This document shows, piece after piece, positions 51,347-60,481 of a stretch of DNA of 64,000 nucleotides (position 1 is its first letter; each line of letters begins with the position of its first letter). The notes beneath the pieces were generated by a model that did no database searches, was not told the DNA's origin, and worked only from the letters and a program-made list of their open reading frames with translations. This DNA is from Enterocloster lavalensis (GTDB taxonomy: Bacteria > Bacillota > Clostridia > Lachnospirales > Lachnospiraceae): NCBI RefSeq assembly GCF_902364025.1, contig NZ_CABJCG010000009.1, positions 126,965-190,964 of the forward strand, read 5' to 3'. The position numbers and the translations under genes were made by a program.

Positions 51347-52482
51347 TGGAAGAGTTGAGACCGTTAGTAATTGGCGATTTAGTTGTTGAGAAACCGATTA
51401 TCCAGGGAGGAATGGGCGTCGGAATCAGCCTGCACAGGCTGGCCGGGGCCGTCGCCAAGGCTGGCGGTATGGGGATTATCTCCGCCGCTCAGATCGGGTT
51501 CACGGAGCCGGATTTTGCTGAAAACCCCGAGGAGGCCAACGCCCGCGCCATTCATAAGGAAATGAAGCTGGCCCGGGAGATTGCCCCGGAGGGAGCCATC
51601 GGTTTTAATATCATGGTGGCCACCAAGCACTATGACCGCTGGGTGAAGGAGGCCGTTAAGGCCGGAGCGGATATCATCATCTCCGGCGCAGGGCTTCCCG
51701 TGTCCCTGCCGGAGTATGTGGAGGAGGCCTACCGGGAGATGGAAGAGACTCCCAAGCGCCGGATCAAGCTGGCGCCCATCGTCTCCACCGCCAAGTCCGC
51801 CATGGTTATCTGTAAGATGTGGGACCGGAAATGCCACACCGCGCCGGACCTGGTGGTGGTGGAAGGCCCGCTGGCAGGCGGCCACCTGGGCTTCTCCCTG
51901 GATCAGCTGACCCAGTACGGGGCCGACACGGACGATGTGCCGTCCAGCTACGATCAGGCGGCCTACGACCAGGAGATAAAGGCCATTCTCAAGGTGGTGA
52001 AGGAGTATGGGGACAAGTACGGGCGTCATATTCCGGTTGTGGTGGCCGGAGGTATTTACACCCATGAGGACGTGATGCACCAGATCGGTCTGGGCGCGGA
52101 CGGCGTTCAGGTGGCGACCCGCTTTGTGACCACTGAGGAATGCGACGCGCCGGAGGTCTACAAGCAGGCGTACATTGCCGCTGGGAAAGCGGACATCGTG
52201 ATCACCAAGAGCCCGGTGGGCATGCCGGGGCGGGCGATCAAGAACAGCTTCCTCACCGCGGTGGGAGACGGGATACGCCCTGCGATTCCGCACTGTTACC
52301 GGTGCCTGGAAAAGTGCGATATTGCAAAGATTCCTTATTGTATCACCCAGGCCCTGGTGAACGCGGCCCGGGGAGACAACGACAACGCGCTGCTGTTCTG
52401 CGGCAGCAACGCCTGCCGGGCCACAAAGATCAGCACGGTGGAGCGGGTGATGGACAGTCTGATGGGAAAGACGGCGGAATAA
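51346..52482 (+). CDS. FabK-like / nitronate monooxygenase-family flavoprotein with Cys-rich tail
   Basis: 378 residues. FMN-barrel motifs match FabK: KPIIQGGMGVGISLHRLA (start), IISGAGLPVSLP (near 108), VVEGPLAGGHLGF (near 170), VVVAGGIYTHEDV (near 230) and GADGVQVATRFVTTEECD (near 250). It is longer than FabK and ends in a segment with six cysteines (317, 320, 324, 332, 352, 357), including CYRCLEKC, which could bind a metal or Fe-S cluster. The start overlaps the accDA stop, so it is part of the fatty-acid operon. It may be a second enoyl reductase or a flavin oxidoreductase of other function. Confidence 0.85.
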   Translation: MEELRPLVIGDLVVEKPIIQGGMGVGISLHRLAGAVAKAGGMGIISAAQIGFTEPDFAENPEEANARAIHKEMKLAREIAPEGAIGFNIMVATKHYDRWVKEAVKAGADIIISGAGLPVSLPEYVEEAYREMEETPKRRIKLAPIVSTAKSAMVICKMWDRKCHTAPDLVVVEGPLAGGHLGFSLDQLTQYGADTDDVPSSYDQAAYDQEIKAILKVVKEYGDKYGRHIPVVVAGGIYTHEDVMHQIGLGADGVQVATRFVTTEECDAPEVYKQAYIAAGKADIVITKSPVGMPGRAIKNSFLTAVGDGIRPAIPHCYRCLEKCDIAKIPYCITQALVNAARGDNDNALLFCGSNACRATKISTVERVMDSLMGKTAE

Positions 52483-52512
52483 AGTATAGAGGAATAGAGA
52501 GCCGAGGCTTTG

Positions 52513-52555
52513 GGCGGTTCCGGGACGGTGTAAAACTGTCACGGGGCCGCCTTTT
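52513..52555 (+). terminator. Terminator of the fatty-acid operon
   Basis: GGCGG-TT-CCG-GGACGGT and ACTGTCA-CGG-GG-CCGCC fold into a bulged stem around GTAAA, followed by TTTT. Confidence 0.75.
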
Positions 52556-52577
52556 CAAATCGCCGCTCAGATACCGT

Positions 52578-52605
52578 TTGGATTTTAGCTGATTCATGTT
52601 ATACT
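52578..52605 (+). promoter_or_regulatory. Promoter of the binding protein/two-component genes
   Basis: TTGGAT (52578-52583), 16 bp, TATACT (52600-52605), 49 bp before the chosen start codon at 52655. Confidence 0.6.
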
Positions 52606-52654
52606 TATAGTTGACTGACTGAGGCTGTATGAATAATCCGCAGGAGTGTATACC

Positions 52655-53701
52655 ATGGAAACAGATCCTAAAAAGAAACCGGTTCTTACGAAAAAATTAT
52701 ATGCAGCAGCGGGCATTCTCCTGGGAGCGGCGGTTGCCGCCATGTTTGCCGGCTATTTTCTGCTGCTGGAAAACCAATCGGCGGTGGAGGCGGCCTACAG
52801 CTCCTATGACTATCATATCGCCATCATATCCGATGATACGGATAATTCTTTCTGGAAGAACGTATATCAGGGCGCGGTGGAGGAAGGCCGGGAGTACGGG
52901 GCCTATGTAGAGCAGATCGACGAGGGGCTGGTGGACCGGTTCTCCATGGAGGATGCCATCAATGTGGCCATCTATGAAGGGGTGGATGGGATTCTTCTGC
53001 GCCCGACGGACGGGAAAGTGAGCGAGGAGATGATCGACAAGGCGTGCAGCCTTGGGATTCCGGTGATTACCATGCAGAAGGATGTCCAGGGCTCCAGGCG
53101 GCAGGGATTTGTGGGGATCAACGACTATTTCCTGGGACAGGAATTCGGGAAACGGGTGCTCAAATTGGCCGATGAGAATACCCGGCTGGTGACCGTGCTG
53201 TTTCCGGGGGCAAGGTTTAACGAGACCAGCCGGAACTGGTTCCGCCAGGGACTTCAGAATACGGTGCAGCAGGAGCAGATCCGCTTTGATTTCAGGATTA
53301 TACGGGATGATAAGGGGTTAAACAACGCGGAGGACGTGATCCACGACATTGTGGAGGGAATGGTGGAACAGCCGGATATGATCATCTGCCTGGACGAGGT
53401 TATCACCCAGTCCACCTGCCAGATGATCTACGACAGGGGGCTGTCCGACCGGATCAAGGTGATCGGCAGTTATGTTACGGATGCGATCCTGGAGGGCATC
53501 GAGGAGGGGTATATCGATTCCACGATCACCATCGACGCGGAAGCTATGGGGCGCATGAGCGTGGAGGCCCTCATGACCTATCTGAAGTACCATATGGTCA
53601 GCTACTATACGGAGGTGGACACGATGCTGGTGGACCGGTCCCTGGCTGCGGAGTACAGAAGGGAGGTTCGGGATGGAGAAACACCGGTTTTGGAAAAGTA
53701 A
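52655..53701 (+). CDS. Membrane-anchored LacI/RbsB-type substrate-binding protein
   Basis: 348 residues. A single N-terminal membrane helix (about 15-38) is not followed by a lipobox, so the protein is probably anchored as a signal-anchor. The rest is a type I periplasmic-binding fold (DYHIAIISDDTDNSFWKNVY near 50; GILLRPTDGKV near 110). I chose ATG 52655 with AGGAG nine bases upstream; a GTG at 52646 is closer. The histidine kinase gene overlaps its 3' end by 29 bp. No sugar permease genes are nearby, so it looks like a sensor partner of the kinase rather than a transporter part (inference). Confidence 0.85.
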   Translation: METDPKKKPVLTKKLYAAAGILLGAAVAAMFAGYFLLLENQSAVEAAYSSYDYHIAIISDDTDNSFWKNVYQGAVEEGREYGAYVEQIDEGLVDRFSMEDAINVAIYEGVDGILLRPTDGKVSEEMIDKACSLGIPVITMQKDVQGSRRQGFVGINDYFLGQEFGKRVLKLADENTRLVTVLFPGARFNETSRNWFRQGLQNTVQQEQIRFDFRIIRDDKGLNNAEDVIHDIVEGMVEQPDMIICLDEVITQSTCQMIYDRGLSDRIKVIGSYVTDAILEGIEEGYIDSTITIDAEAMGRMSVEALMTYLKYHMVSYYTEVDTMLVDRSLAAEYRREVRDGETPVLEK

Positions 53702-55211
53702 GTATTTTTCGAACCAGTCTCTGCGCACCAAGCTGATCCTTCCGGTCATTATCACCATGGCGGTTTCCCTTGGAATTAATCTTCTTCTGTTTGGCCGTAT
53801 CGATACCATTGTAAAAAATATGGATCAGGTGTACGCCACGAATATCCGCCTGGGAGAGCTGGAGGGGCTTTTGACGGAGCTGGAGAGCAATGTGTATCAG
53901 TATCTGAATATTCAGAGCCAGGAGGCTCTGGAGGCGTTTGAACGCAACCGGAACGTGTTTGAGGCGATGGTAGAGGAGATTGACGATACCATCACCGACC
54001 ATCCGGCCCGGCGCATGGAGCGCAATATCCGCAGCCTTGCCCTTTCCTGGCTGGAGCTGACCGACGAGGCCATACAAGCAAAAAAGCGGCATGACGTGAC
54101 CTCCTACAAGGCAAGCTATGAGGAGATTCAGAAGCTGTACACGTATCTTCAGGCATACATACGCGGGCTGGACGACTTGAGATTCAAGGCCAATTCGGAG
54201 AATTACGACGTGCTGTACCGGTATCTGCGGTATCTGGAAGTGTTTATGATCGCGGTGCTGATAGGCGTCACCTGCTGCCTGATGGCGCTGCTGTACCGTA
54301 TGATCGGGACCTTTACCCGGCCCCTGGAAAAGCTGGCGGGAAAGGCAAAGGAGGTGGGGCGCGGGAATTTCGGCATCTCCCTGGAGGAGCCGGAGAGCGG
54401 AGATGAGGTGGGCACCGTGACGGTGGCATTTAACCAGATGATCGCCAGCATCAACGACTATATCCGGCGGATCCGTGAGAGCATGGAGATGGAGATTCGG
54501 ATGAAGGAGCGGGAGCTGGCTATGGAAAACCTGCTCAAGGACGCGCAGCTCAAATACTACCAGGCGCAGATCAATCCCCATTTTCTGTTCAACACCTTAA
54601 ATGCGGGGCAGCAGCTGGCCATGATGGAGGACGCGGAACGCACCTACGCGTTTATCGAGAACATGGCTTCTTTCTTCCGGTACCGCTTAAAGAGCAACGG
54701 GGAGGTTTCCACCCTGGGGGAGGAGATCGAGCTGATCGACAGCTATATGTACATCATGAATGTGCGGTATTCCAATGAGATCCATCTGGAAAAGTCAATC
54801 GACACCCGGCTTCTGGACATCCGGTTTCCCGGTATGGTGCTGCAGCCGGTAATTGAAAACGCCCTGCGCCACGGGCTGGGCGGCGTGGAGTGGGAAAAAC
54901 GGATCTGGTTTTCCGTAGGCCAGGAGAACGGGGAGGCCGTGATCTGCATCCGGGATAACGGCATGGGCATATCGAAAGAGACGTTGGAGAATTTAAATAC
55001 CGGTAATATCCCGCCTCAGGAGGATAAGCACGATTCAGGCAACGGCGTGGGGCTCGCCAACGTCCGGGAACGGCTGCGGCTGTATTTTGACCGGGTGGAT
55101 GTGATGGCGGTGGAGAGCGGCGGAGAGGGAAAAGGCGCCTCCATGACCATACGGGTGCCGGTTCTCCGGGGAGATGCCGGGGCCGTGGCGGAAGCCGCAG
55201 ACATGCTGTAA
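53673..55211 (+). CDS. YesM-type sensor histidine kinase
   Basis: 512 residues. Two membrane helices (about 20-42 and 190-210) enclose an extracellular helical sensor of ~145 residues. A HAMP domain (about 212-265), a His_kinase domain with the phosphoacceptor His303 in INPHFLFNTLNA, and a GHKL ATPase with NALRHG (near 397) and DNGMGI (near 430) follow. This is the LytS/YesM class, usually paired with AraC-type response regulators such as the next gene. Overlap with the upstream binding-protein gene implies coupled translation and a shared signal. Confidence 0.93.
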   Translation: MEKHRFWKSKYFSNQSLRTKLILPVIITMAVSLGINLLLFGRIDTIVKNMDQVYATNIRLGELEGLLTELESNVYQYLNIQSQEALEAFERNRNVFEAMVEEIDDTITDHPARRMERNIRSLALSWLELTDEAIQAKKRHDVTSYKASYEEIQKLYTYLQAYIRGLDDLRFKANSENYDVLYRYLRYLEVFMIAVLIGVTCCLMALLYRMIGTFTRPLEKLAGKAKEVGRGNFGISLEEPESGDEVGTVTVAFNQMIASINDYIRRIRESMEMEIRMKERELAMENLLKDAQLKYYQAQINPHFLFNTLNAGQQLAMMEDAERTYAFIENMASFFRYRLKSNGEVSTLGEEIELIDSYMYIMNVRYSNEIHLEKSIDTRLLDIRFPGMVLQPVIENALRHGLGGVEWEKRIWFSVGQENGEAVICIRDNGMGISKETLENLNTGNIPPQEDKHDSGNGVGLANVRERLRLYFDRVDVMAVESGGEGKGASMTIRVPVLRGDAGAVAEAADML

Positions 55212-55229
55212 CAGACAAAGGAGCAGGCA

Positions 55230-56819
55230 ATGTACAAGATTCTGATAGCAGATGACGAGGGGATTGTAACAGACTCCCTTCAGTACATCATAGAAAAGAA
55301 CTTCGGCAGCGAGTGCCAGGTCGCCATTGCCAAGAACGGGCGGCAGGCCATTGAGGTTGCGGAGAGCTTTCAGCCGGACATGGCCCTTCTGGACATCCAG
55401 ATGCCGGGCATCAACGGACTGAAGGCCATGGAGGAAATCCGCGCCCAGAACCCAAGGGTCAAGACCCTGATCCTGACGGCTTATGATAATTTTGATTATG
55501 CCAAGGAGGCGCTGCGCCTGGGGGCCGTGGATTACCTGATGAAGCCCATCAATAAAAAAGTGATCGTGGAGCGCCTGACCGGCATGATGCACACCATTGA
55601 CCAGGAGCGGCAGAAACGCAGGGACGATCTCCTGGTGAAGGAAAAGATGGAGGCGGTGATCCCTATTATTGAAAATGGGTTCGTCATCAGCCTGATCATT
55701 CAGAATGAATATGAGGACAGCGGGGAGCAGTACCGGAGCCTGTTAAACCTGGAGGAGGACTACGGCATCATCATGGCTCTGGAGTGGGGCAACGCCAGGG
55801 AGGGCGCGGCCATGGGCAACCCGGTGGGGTCCGGCGTCCTGGCACATAAATATTACGGGAAAATGTCGGAGCTGGTGAAGGTGTATTTCCGGGCCTTTGT
55901 CAGCGGAATCATGGGAAACAAGATGATCTGCGTGATCCCTGCGGTGGAGCCGAATCTGGAGTACGCAGCCCGGCTTCAGCTGATCGAAAAGGCCAGAAGT
56001 CTGGTCACCTCGTTAAAGCATGCGGTTGGGATTGACTTTAAAGCCGGGATCGGAACGGTCCGGCCCTGGGAGGACATGTTTGATTCCTACCAGGAAGCTC
56101 TCAACGCGCTGCGCCACGGAATGCGGAACGTGAACCATATCGACGACCTGGTGGTGAAGGATAACCGGGAAAAACAGAAACAGCTGATGGAGCAGATGGT
56201 ATTAAAGGCGGTTTCCATGGGTATGGAGCACGAAGCCCGCCAGGAGGCCACGGTCTTTGCCGGCTGGGTGTTTAAAAATCAGGCCAGCGCCCTGGAGGAA
56301 GAAAAACTACAGCTCATGGAGATGCTGCTTTTAGCCAGGCGGATGGTGCAGGACCAGGGGGGCGCGCCGGTCCGGGATCAGGAGCTTTTGAGCGCCCTGC
56401 TTGCGGCCGGGGACGAGGAGACGACGCGCCAGAAGTTCGTGGCCGCCATGGTGGAGCTGGCCCAGGCCGTGGTCATTAAAAACCAGGAGCCGGACGGCAT
56501 TATCACCAGGGCCCAGGACTATATCCGGCAGAATTTCCGCAAAGATATTTCACTGGAGGAGGTGGCCAGAGCCGTAGGGATCAGCCCCTATTATTTCAGC
56601 AAGCTGTTTAAGGAAGAGGCGGGGATGAACTTTACGGAGTATCTGACCGGAATCCGGATTGAGACGGCCAAGCGGCTGCTCTCGGAGCGGGAGCTGAGCA
56701 TCAAGCAGGTCTGCGTGGATTCCGGCTACGCCAACCCCAATTATTTCAGCCGTATTTTCAAAAAGTGGGTGGGAATCACGCCCACGGAGTTCCGGGACGG
56801 CGTGGGCGAGGACCATTAG
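55230..56819 (+). CDS. YesN-type response regulator with AraC DNA-binding domain
   Basis: 529 residues. Receiver domain 1-120 with acidic DDE near 8-10, phospho-acceptor Asp55 in LLDIQMPG, and Lys in LMKPINKK near 109. A long middle region (about 125-420) has no recognised motifs. The C-terminal AraC HTH (about 430-525) ends in SGYANPNYFSRIFKKWVG. It begins 18 bp after the kinase. Likely regulates the Liv-type importer just downstream (inference from position). Confidence 0.93.
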   Translation: MYKILIADDEGIVTDSLQYIIEKNFGSECQVAIAKNGRQAIEVAESFQPDMALLDIQMPGINGLKAMEEIRAQNPRVKTLILTAYDNFDYAKEALRLGAVDYLMKPINKKVIVERLTGMMHTIDQERQKRRDDLLVKEKMEAVIPIIENGFVISLIIQNEYEDSGEQYRSLLNLEEDYGIIMALEWGNAREGAAMGNPVGSGVLAHKYYGKMSELVKVYFRAFVSGIMGNKMICVIPAVEPNLEYAARLQLIEKARSLVTSLKHAVGIDFKAGIGTVRPWEDMFDSYQEALNALRHGMRNVNHIDDLVVKDNREKQKQLMEQMVLKAVSMGMEHEARQEATVFAGWVFKNQASALEEEKLQLMEMLLLARRMVQDQGGAPVRDQELLSALLAAGDEETTRQKFVAAMVELAQAVVIKNQEPDGIITRAQDYIRQNFRKDISLEEVARAVGISPYYFSKLFKEEAGMNFTEYLTGIRIETAKRLLSERELSIKQVCVDSGYANPNYFSRIFKKWVGITPTEFRDGVGEDH

Positions 56820-56840
56820 AACTCTAAAATAAGCGAAGTA

Positions 56841-56942
56841 AAATAGCACAAACTCATAGCAAAATAATGCTACATATTTTTCGCCGGCCTGGAGGCCGGA
56901 AAAGAAATGTGCAGGATCTTGCAAGTTAGTGCTATTTTTTTT
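56841..56942 (+). terminator. Complex terminator region after the response regulator
   Basis: AAATAGCAC (56841-56849) can pair with GTGCTATTT (56929-56937), which runs into TTTTTTTT. Inside lies a GCCGGCCT / AGGCCGG hairpin (about 56883-56899). Between here and livH (57012) I see the livH ribosome site but no clear promoter. Confidence 0.6.
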
Positions 56943-57011
56943 GTGCTAAACTATGGCCATGGTAGTTAGTGTTAGATCAATGAAACGACACAGGAGAGGA
57001 GGAATACGTTC

Positions 57012-57875
57012 ATGAACATGTTTTTGCAGGCGTGTGTCAATGGACTTCTGATGGGAGGCTTTTACTCTCTGATGGGCATGGGGCAGAACATTATTTTTGG
57101 CGTGATGAAAATTGTTAACTTCTGCCATGGAGAGATGCTGATGGTGGGAATGTACCTGACATTCATACTTTACACCTTTTTCGGGATTGATCCGTATCTG
57201 GCGGTTCCGATGGTGGCGGCCGTGATGTTCGTTCTGGGAGCCGGGATTCAGCACACGCTGATCACACCGTCCCTTGGAACAAAGAGTTTTACGAACCTGT
57301 TATTTCTGACAGTGGGACTGGGATTGCTGCTATCCAACGGTGCGCTGGTCATCTTCGGATCGGAGTACCGCTCGATCCGCACCGCTTATTCCCAGACCTA
57401 CATCCCGATGGGGCCGGTGACAATCTCCCTGCCGAGGATGATCAGCTTCGGGGTGCTGATCGTGGTTACCATTGCGCTGTTTGCATTCCTGAAATATACC
57501 ACCGTGGGAAAGCAGATCCGCGCCGTATCCCAGAACCCGGTGGGCGCTGAGGTGGTGGGAATCGACGTGAAGAAGATCTACCTTCTGACCTACGGCCTGG
57601 GCGTTGCGCTGGCGGGTACTGCGGGAGCGCTGCTGACGCAGTTTTACACCATTTTCCCGACGGCGGGCGCCAGCTTCGGATTCCGGGCACTGATCGTGGT
57701 AGTCGTAGGAGGACTGGGGTCCATTCCGGGAGCATTTTTAGCCGGTATCTTTTTAGGGCTGCTGGAGACCATGAGCGCGCTGTTTATCAGCCCGTCCTAC
57801 AGCGACCTGATCGTATTTATGACATTTATCGTGATCCTGGTTGTACGCCAGACCGTGATAGCGAGGAGGAAATAA
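57012..57875 (+). CDS. livH: Branched-chain amino-acid-type ABC permease
   Basis: 287 residues with about eight membrane helices. LivH motifs: GLLMGGFYSLMGMGQNIIFGVMKIVNFCHGE at the start (read as two segments) and the EAA-like loop with AVSQNPVGAEVVGIDVKKIY (near 177). It pairs with LivM in the membrane. GGAGAGGAGG precedes the ATG. The livM start lies one base after the stop. Substrate may be any branched-chain amino acid, urea or a similar small compound. Confidence 0.92.
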   Translation: MNMFLQACVNGLLMGGFYSLMGMGQNIIFGVMKIVNFCHGEMLMVGMYLTFILYTFFGIDPYLAVPMVAAVMFVLGAGIQHTLITPSLGTKSFTNLLFLTVGLGLLLSNGALVIFGSEYRSIRTAYSQTYIPMGPVTISLPRMISFGVLIVVTIALFAFLKYTTVGKQIRAVSQNPVGAEVVGIDVKKIYLLTYGLGVALAGTAGALLTQFYTIFPTAGASFGFRALIVVVVGGLGSIPGAFLAGIFLGLLETMSALFISPSYSDLIVFMTFIVILVVRQTVIARRK

Positions 57876-57876
57876 T

Positions 57877-58935
57877 ATGGATCGTAAGAAAGCGGTACGC
57901 GTTTACCATCGGAATCTTGCCATCCTGGTCGGCCTGGTTCTTCTGACGTTCATCCTGATTCCCACGATGGTGAAGTCGCCGTACATGTTAAACATTTTTG
58001 TTCTGACCTTCTATATGTCCACACTGTCCATGGCATGGAACCTGCTGGGCGGAATGACGGGGCAGAACTCCCTGGGCCATGCGGCCTATATGGGCCTTGG
58101 AGCCTATGCCTGCTGCCTGCTGGTGGTAAAGACCGGGGCGAATCCCTGGCTGGCCGCGATCTTCGGCATGGTTGTGGTGGGTCTGGTTGCAGGTATTGTG
58201 TTTTACCCCTGCTTTATTCTGCGGGGACCGTATTTCACCCTGGTTTCCATTGCGTTTGGAGAATCCATCCGCCAGGTGATTATCAACTCGGAGTTCTTCG
58301 GAAGGGCCAGCGGCGTTGGCCTGCCCTTCGGTCAGGATTCCTGGCTGAATTTCCGGTTTGCCAGCAAGGTGCCTTACTACTATGTGGGGCTGGCCATGAT
58401 GGTGGGAATCTATCTGATCATGAAAAAGATCGACCGGTCCAAAATGGGATTTGCCTTAAAGACCATCCGTGAGGACGAGGATGCGGCGGCAGCTATCGGT
58501 ATTAATCCCACCAAGTATAAGATTATGGCGGTGGTGATCTCAGCTATGGTGGCGGGCCTGGTGGGCTTCTTCTATGCCAGCTATATCCGCTATATCGACC
58601 CGGATCTGATGATCCAGGCCAAGTCCACCGAGTCGGTGCTGCCGGCGGTCGTAGGCGGCGCTGCCTTTGTGGAGGGGCCCATTGTGGGCGGACTGATCAT
58701 GATTCCGCTGTCCGAGTACCTGAGAGCCAATTTCAGCGCCGTGCTTCCGGGCATCAACATGTTGATGTACGCGGTGGTGCTGCTGGCGGTCATCCGGTTC
58801 CGGCCATCCGGCGTCCTGGGCTGGTTTATGCACAGCAGGACCAAACAGTTTATCGATGAAAAGATCCTTAGGAAGCCTTCCCTGGATATTTTGGAGGAGG
58901 TAGAGCTGATGGAGTATGAGAGGAAGGAGGCGTAG
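57877..58935 (+). CDS. livM: Branched-chain amino-acid-type ABC permease
   Basis: 352 residues with about ten membrane helices. It has LivM features: MAWNLLGGMTGQNSLGHAAY (near 50), GPYFTLVSIAFGE (near 113) and the cytoplasmic loop KTIREDEDAAAAIGINPTKYK (read in two parts, near 195). It is one base from livH and two from livG. The C-terminal tail after residue 325 is charged and longer than usual. Confidence 0.92.
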   Translation: MDRKKAVRVYHRNLAILVGLVLLTFILIPTMVKSPYMLNIFVLTFYMSTLSMAWNLLGGMTGQNSLGHAAYMGLGAYACCLLVVKTGANPWLAAIFGMVVVGLVAGIVFYPCFILRGPYFTLVSIAFGESIRQVIINSEFFGRASGVGLPFGQDSWLNFRFASKVPYYYVGLAMMVGIYLIMKKIDRSKMGFALKTIREDEDAAAAIGINPTKYKIMAVVISAMVAGLVGFFYASYIRYIDPDLMIQAKSTESVLPAVVGGAAFVEGPIVGGLIMIPLSEYLRANFSAVLPGINMLMYAVVLLAVIRFRPSGVLGWFMHSRTKQFIDEKILRKPSLDILEEVELMEYERKEA

Positions 58936-58937
58936 AG

Positions 58938-59687
58938 ATGGCGGAATCTCCAATCATTGAAGTACAGAATATTACCAAACGTTTTAAGGGGCTGACTGCC
59001 GTGAAGGACGTTTCCTTTTCCATCCGGGAAGGGGGTATCACGGGCATGATCGGGCCAAACGGCGCGGGAAAGTCCACCACCTTTAATATGATCTGCGGGT
59101 ATTACCCTCCCACAGAGGGCCGGATCTTCTATAAAGGGGAAGATATTACCGATAAGAAAGCCTTTGAGTACACCAATATGAAGATCGCCCGGACTTTCCA
59201 GATTATGAAGCCGCTGAAAAATTTAAGCGTGCTGGACAATGTGGTCGCCTCCTCCTATTTCGGTCATGCCGGAGCCAAAAGCGTGAGGGAGGCCAGAGAG
59301 CGGGCCATGGAGGTGCTGCAGTTTACCGGCCTCTTTGAGAAGCGCCATGTGCTCTCCAAGGACATGGGAACGCCCGACCAGAAACGTCTGGAGATGGCCA
59401 GAGCCCTGGCCACAAAACCGGAAATGCTGTTTCTGGACGAGAATATGGCGGGTCTCAACCCGGCTGAGACAGAGGAGGCCATCCGGCTGATCCGCAAGAT
59501 CAACGAGTCCGGCGTGACGATCTTTTTGATCGAACATATTATGCAGGCGGTGGTCAGCCTGTGCGAGGAGGTCATCGTGCTCCACCACGGCGAAAAGATC
59601 GCGGAAGGCACGCCGGAGCAGGTGATGAACGACCCATATGTTATGGAGGTATATCTGGGGATGAAGAAGGAGGATGCACATGCTTAA
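58938..59687 (+). CDS. livG: LivG-type ABC ATPase with non-standard signature
   Basis: 249 residues. Walker A GPNGAGKSTTFN (near 38) and Walker B LFLDENMAGLNP (near 165) with the catalytic Glu, then an H-loop His in FLIEHIM. The signature position reads GTPDQKRLEMARAL rather than a canonical LSGGQ; a similar divergence occurs in some LivG-like proteins as I recall, so activity is not excluded because the second site may depend on LivF. It overlaps livF by eight bases. Confidence 0.92.
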   Translation: MAESPIIEVQNITKRFKGLTAVKDVSFSIREGGITGMIGPNGAGKSTTFNMICGYYPPTEGRIFYKGEDITDKKAFEYTNMKIARTFQIMKPLKNLSVLDNVVASSYFGHAGAKSVREARERAMEVLQFTGLFEKRHVLSKDMGTPDQKRLEMARALATKPEMLFLDENMAGLNPAETEEAIRLIRKINESGVTIFLIEHIMQAVVSLCEEVIVLHHGEKIAEGTPEQVMNDPYVMEVYLGMKKEDAHA

Positions 59688-60387
59688 AGTCGAAGGCTTG
59701 AATGCAGGGTACGGCTCCGTCAATATCCTGTGGGACATCGGATTTACACTGGCGGAGGGTGAGATCGTCGCCATCCTGGGCTCCAACGGCGCTGGCAAAA
59801 CGACCATGGTGCGGGCGGTCACGGGAATGCTCAAACCCTCTTCCGGATCGGTGGTATTTAATGGGGAGGACATGGCGAAAAAGAATTCCCGGGTGATCTT
59901 AAACAGCGGCATCGTGCAGGTGCCGGAGGGACGGCAGCTCTTCACGGACATGACCGTTCTGGAAAATTTACAGATGGGCGCGTTCAACAAGGGGACCAAA
60001 GCCCATTTCCAGGAAAATCTGAAAAAGGCTTACGGGTGGTTCCCAAAGCTGGAGGAACGGGCCAAACAGGCCGCGGGCACCTTGTCCGGCGGCGAGCAGC
60101 AGATGGTGGCCGTGGCCCGGGCGCTGATCGGCGAGCCAAAGCTTTTGATCCTGGATGAGCCGTCCCTTGGCCTGGCGCCCAATATCGTGGACGACATTCT
60201 GAATGTGGCCTCCACTCTGGCGAAAAACGACGGTATCTCGGTGCTGCTTGTAGAGCAGGATATCACCAAGGCCCTGGCCGCTGCGGACAGGGGCTATGTG
60301 ATCGAGAACGGCCGCATCGCCCTGGAAGGGACTTCCGCTGAGTTACAGGCCAATGAACACGTCAAGAAAGCCTATCTTGGCATTTAG
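59680..60387 (+). CDS. livF: LivF-type ABC ATPase
   Basis: 235 residues. Walker A GSNGAGKTTMVRAVTG (near 35), a canonical signature LSGGEQQMVAVARAL (near 132) and Walker B LLILDEPSLGLAPN (near 150). ATG 59680 follows GGAGG by six bases; an ATG at 59674 is flush against that site. It forms the ATPase pair with LivG. An intercistronic hairpin separates it from the binding-protein gene. Confidence 0.93.
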   Translation: MLKVEGLNAGYGSVNILWDIGFTLAEGEIVAILGSNGAGKTTMVRAVTGMLKPSSGSVVFNGEDMAKKNSRVILNSGIVQVPEGRQLFTDMTVLENLQMGAFNKGTKAHFQENLKKAYGWFPKLEERAKQAAGTLSGGEQQMVAVARALIGEPKLLILDEPSLGLAPNIVDDILNVASTLAKNDGISVLLVEQDITKALAAADRGYVIENGRIALEGTSAELQANEHVKKAYLGI

Positions 60388-60442
60388 AAACAGACCATTG
60401 AAGGATTTTTACACCGCTGGCAGTCTGGTGTGAAATAGAGCA

Positions 60443-60461
60443 GTTCCGGGAATACCGGAAC
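60443..60461 (+). repeat. Intercistronic hairpin before the binding-protein gene
   Basis: GTTCCGG and CCGGAAC, a perfect 7-bp stem with a 5-nt loop, 10 bases upstream of AAGGAGG. It may stabilise a processed mRNA for the abundant binding protein. Confidence 0.5.
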
Positions 60462-60481
60462 GGTAAAAAAGGAGGAAAAAC

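Noticed and set aside
52646..52657. GTGTATACCATG at the binding-protein start as a GntR operator
   Set aside because: Only a half-match to TGGTATACCA, and it coincides with the start codon region.
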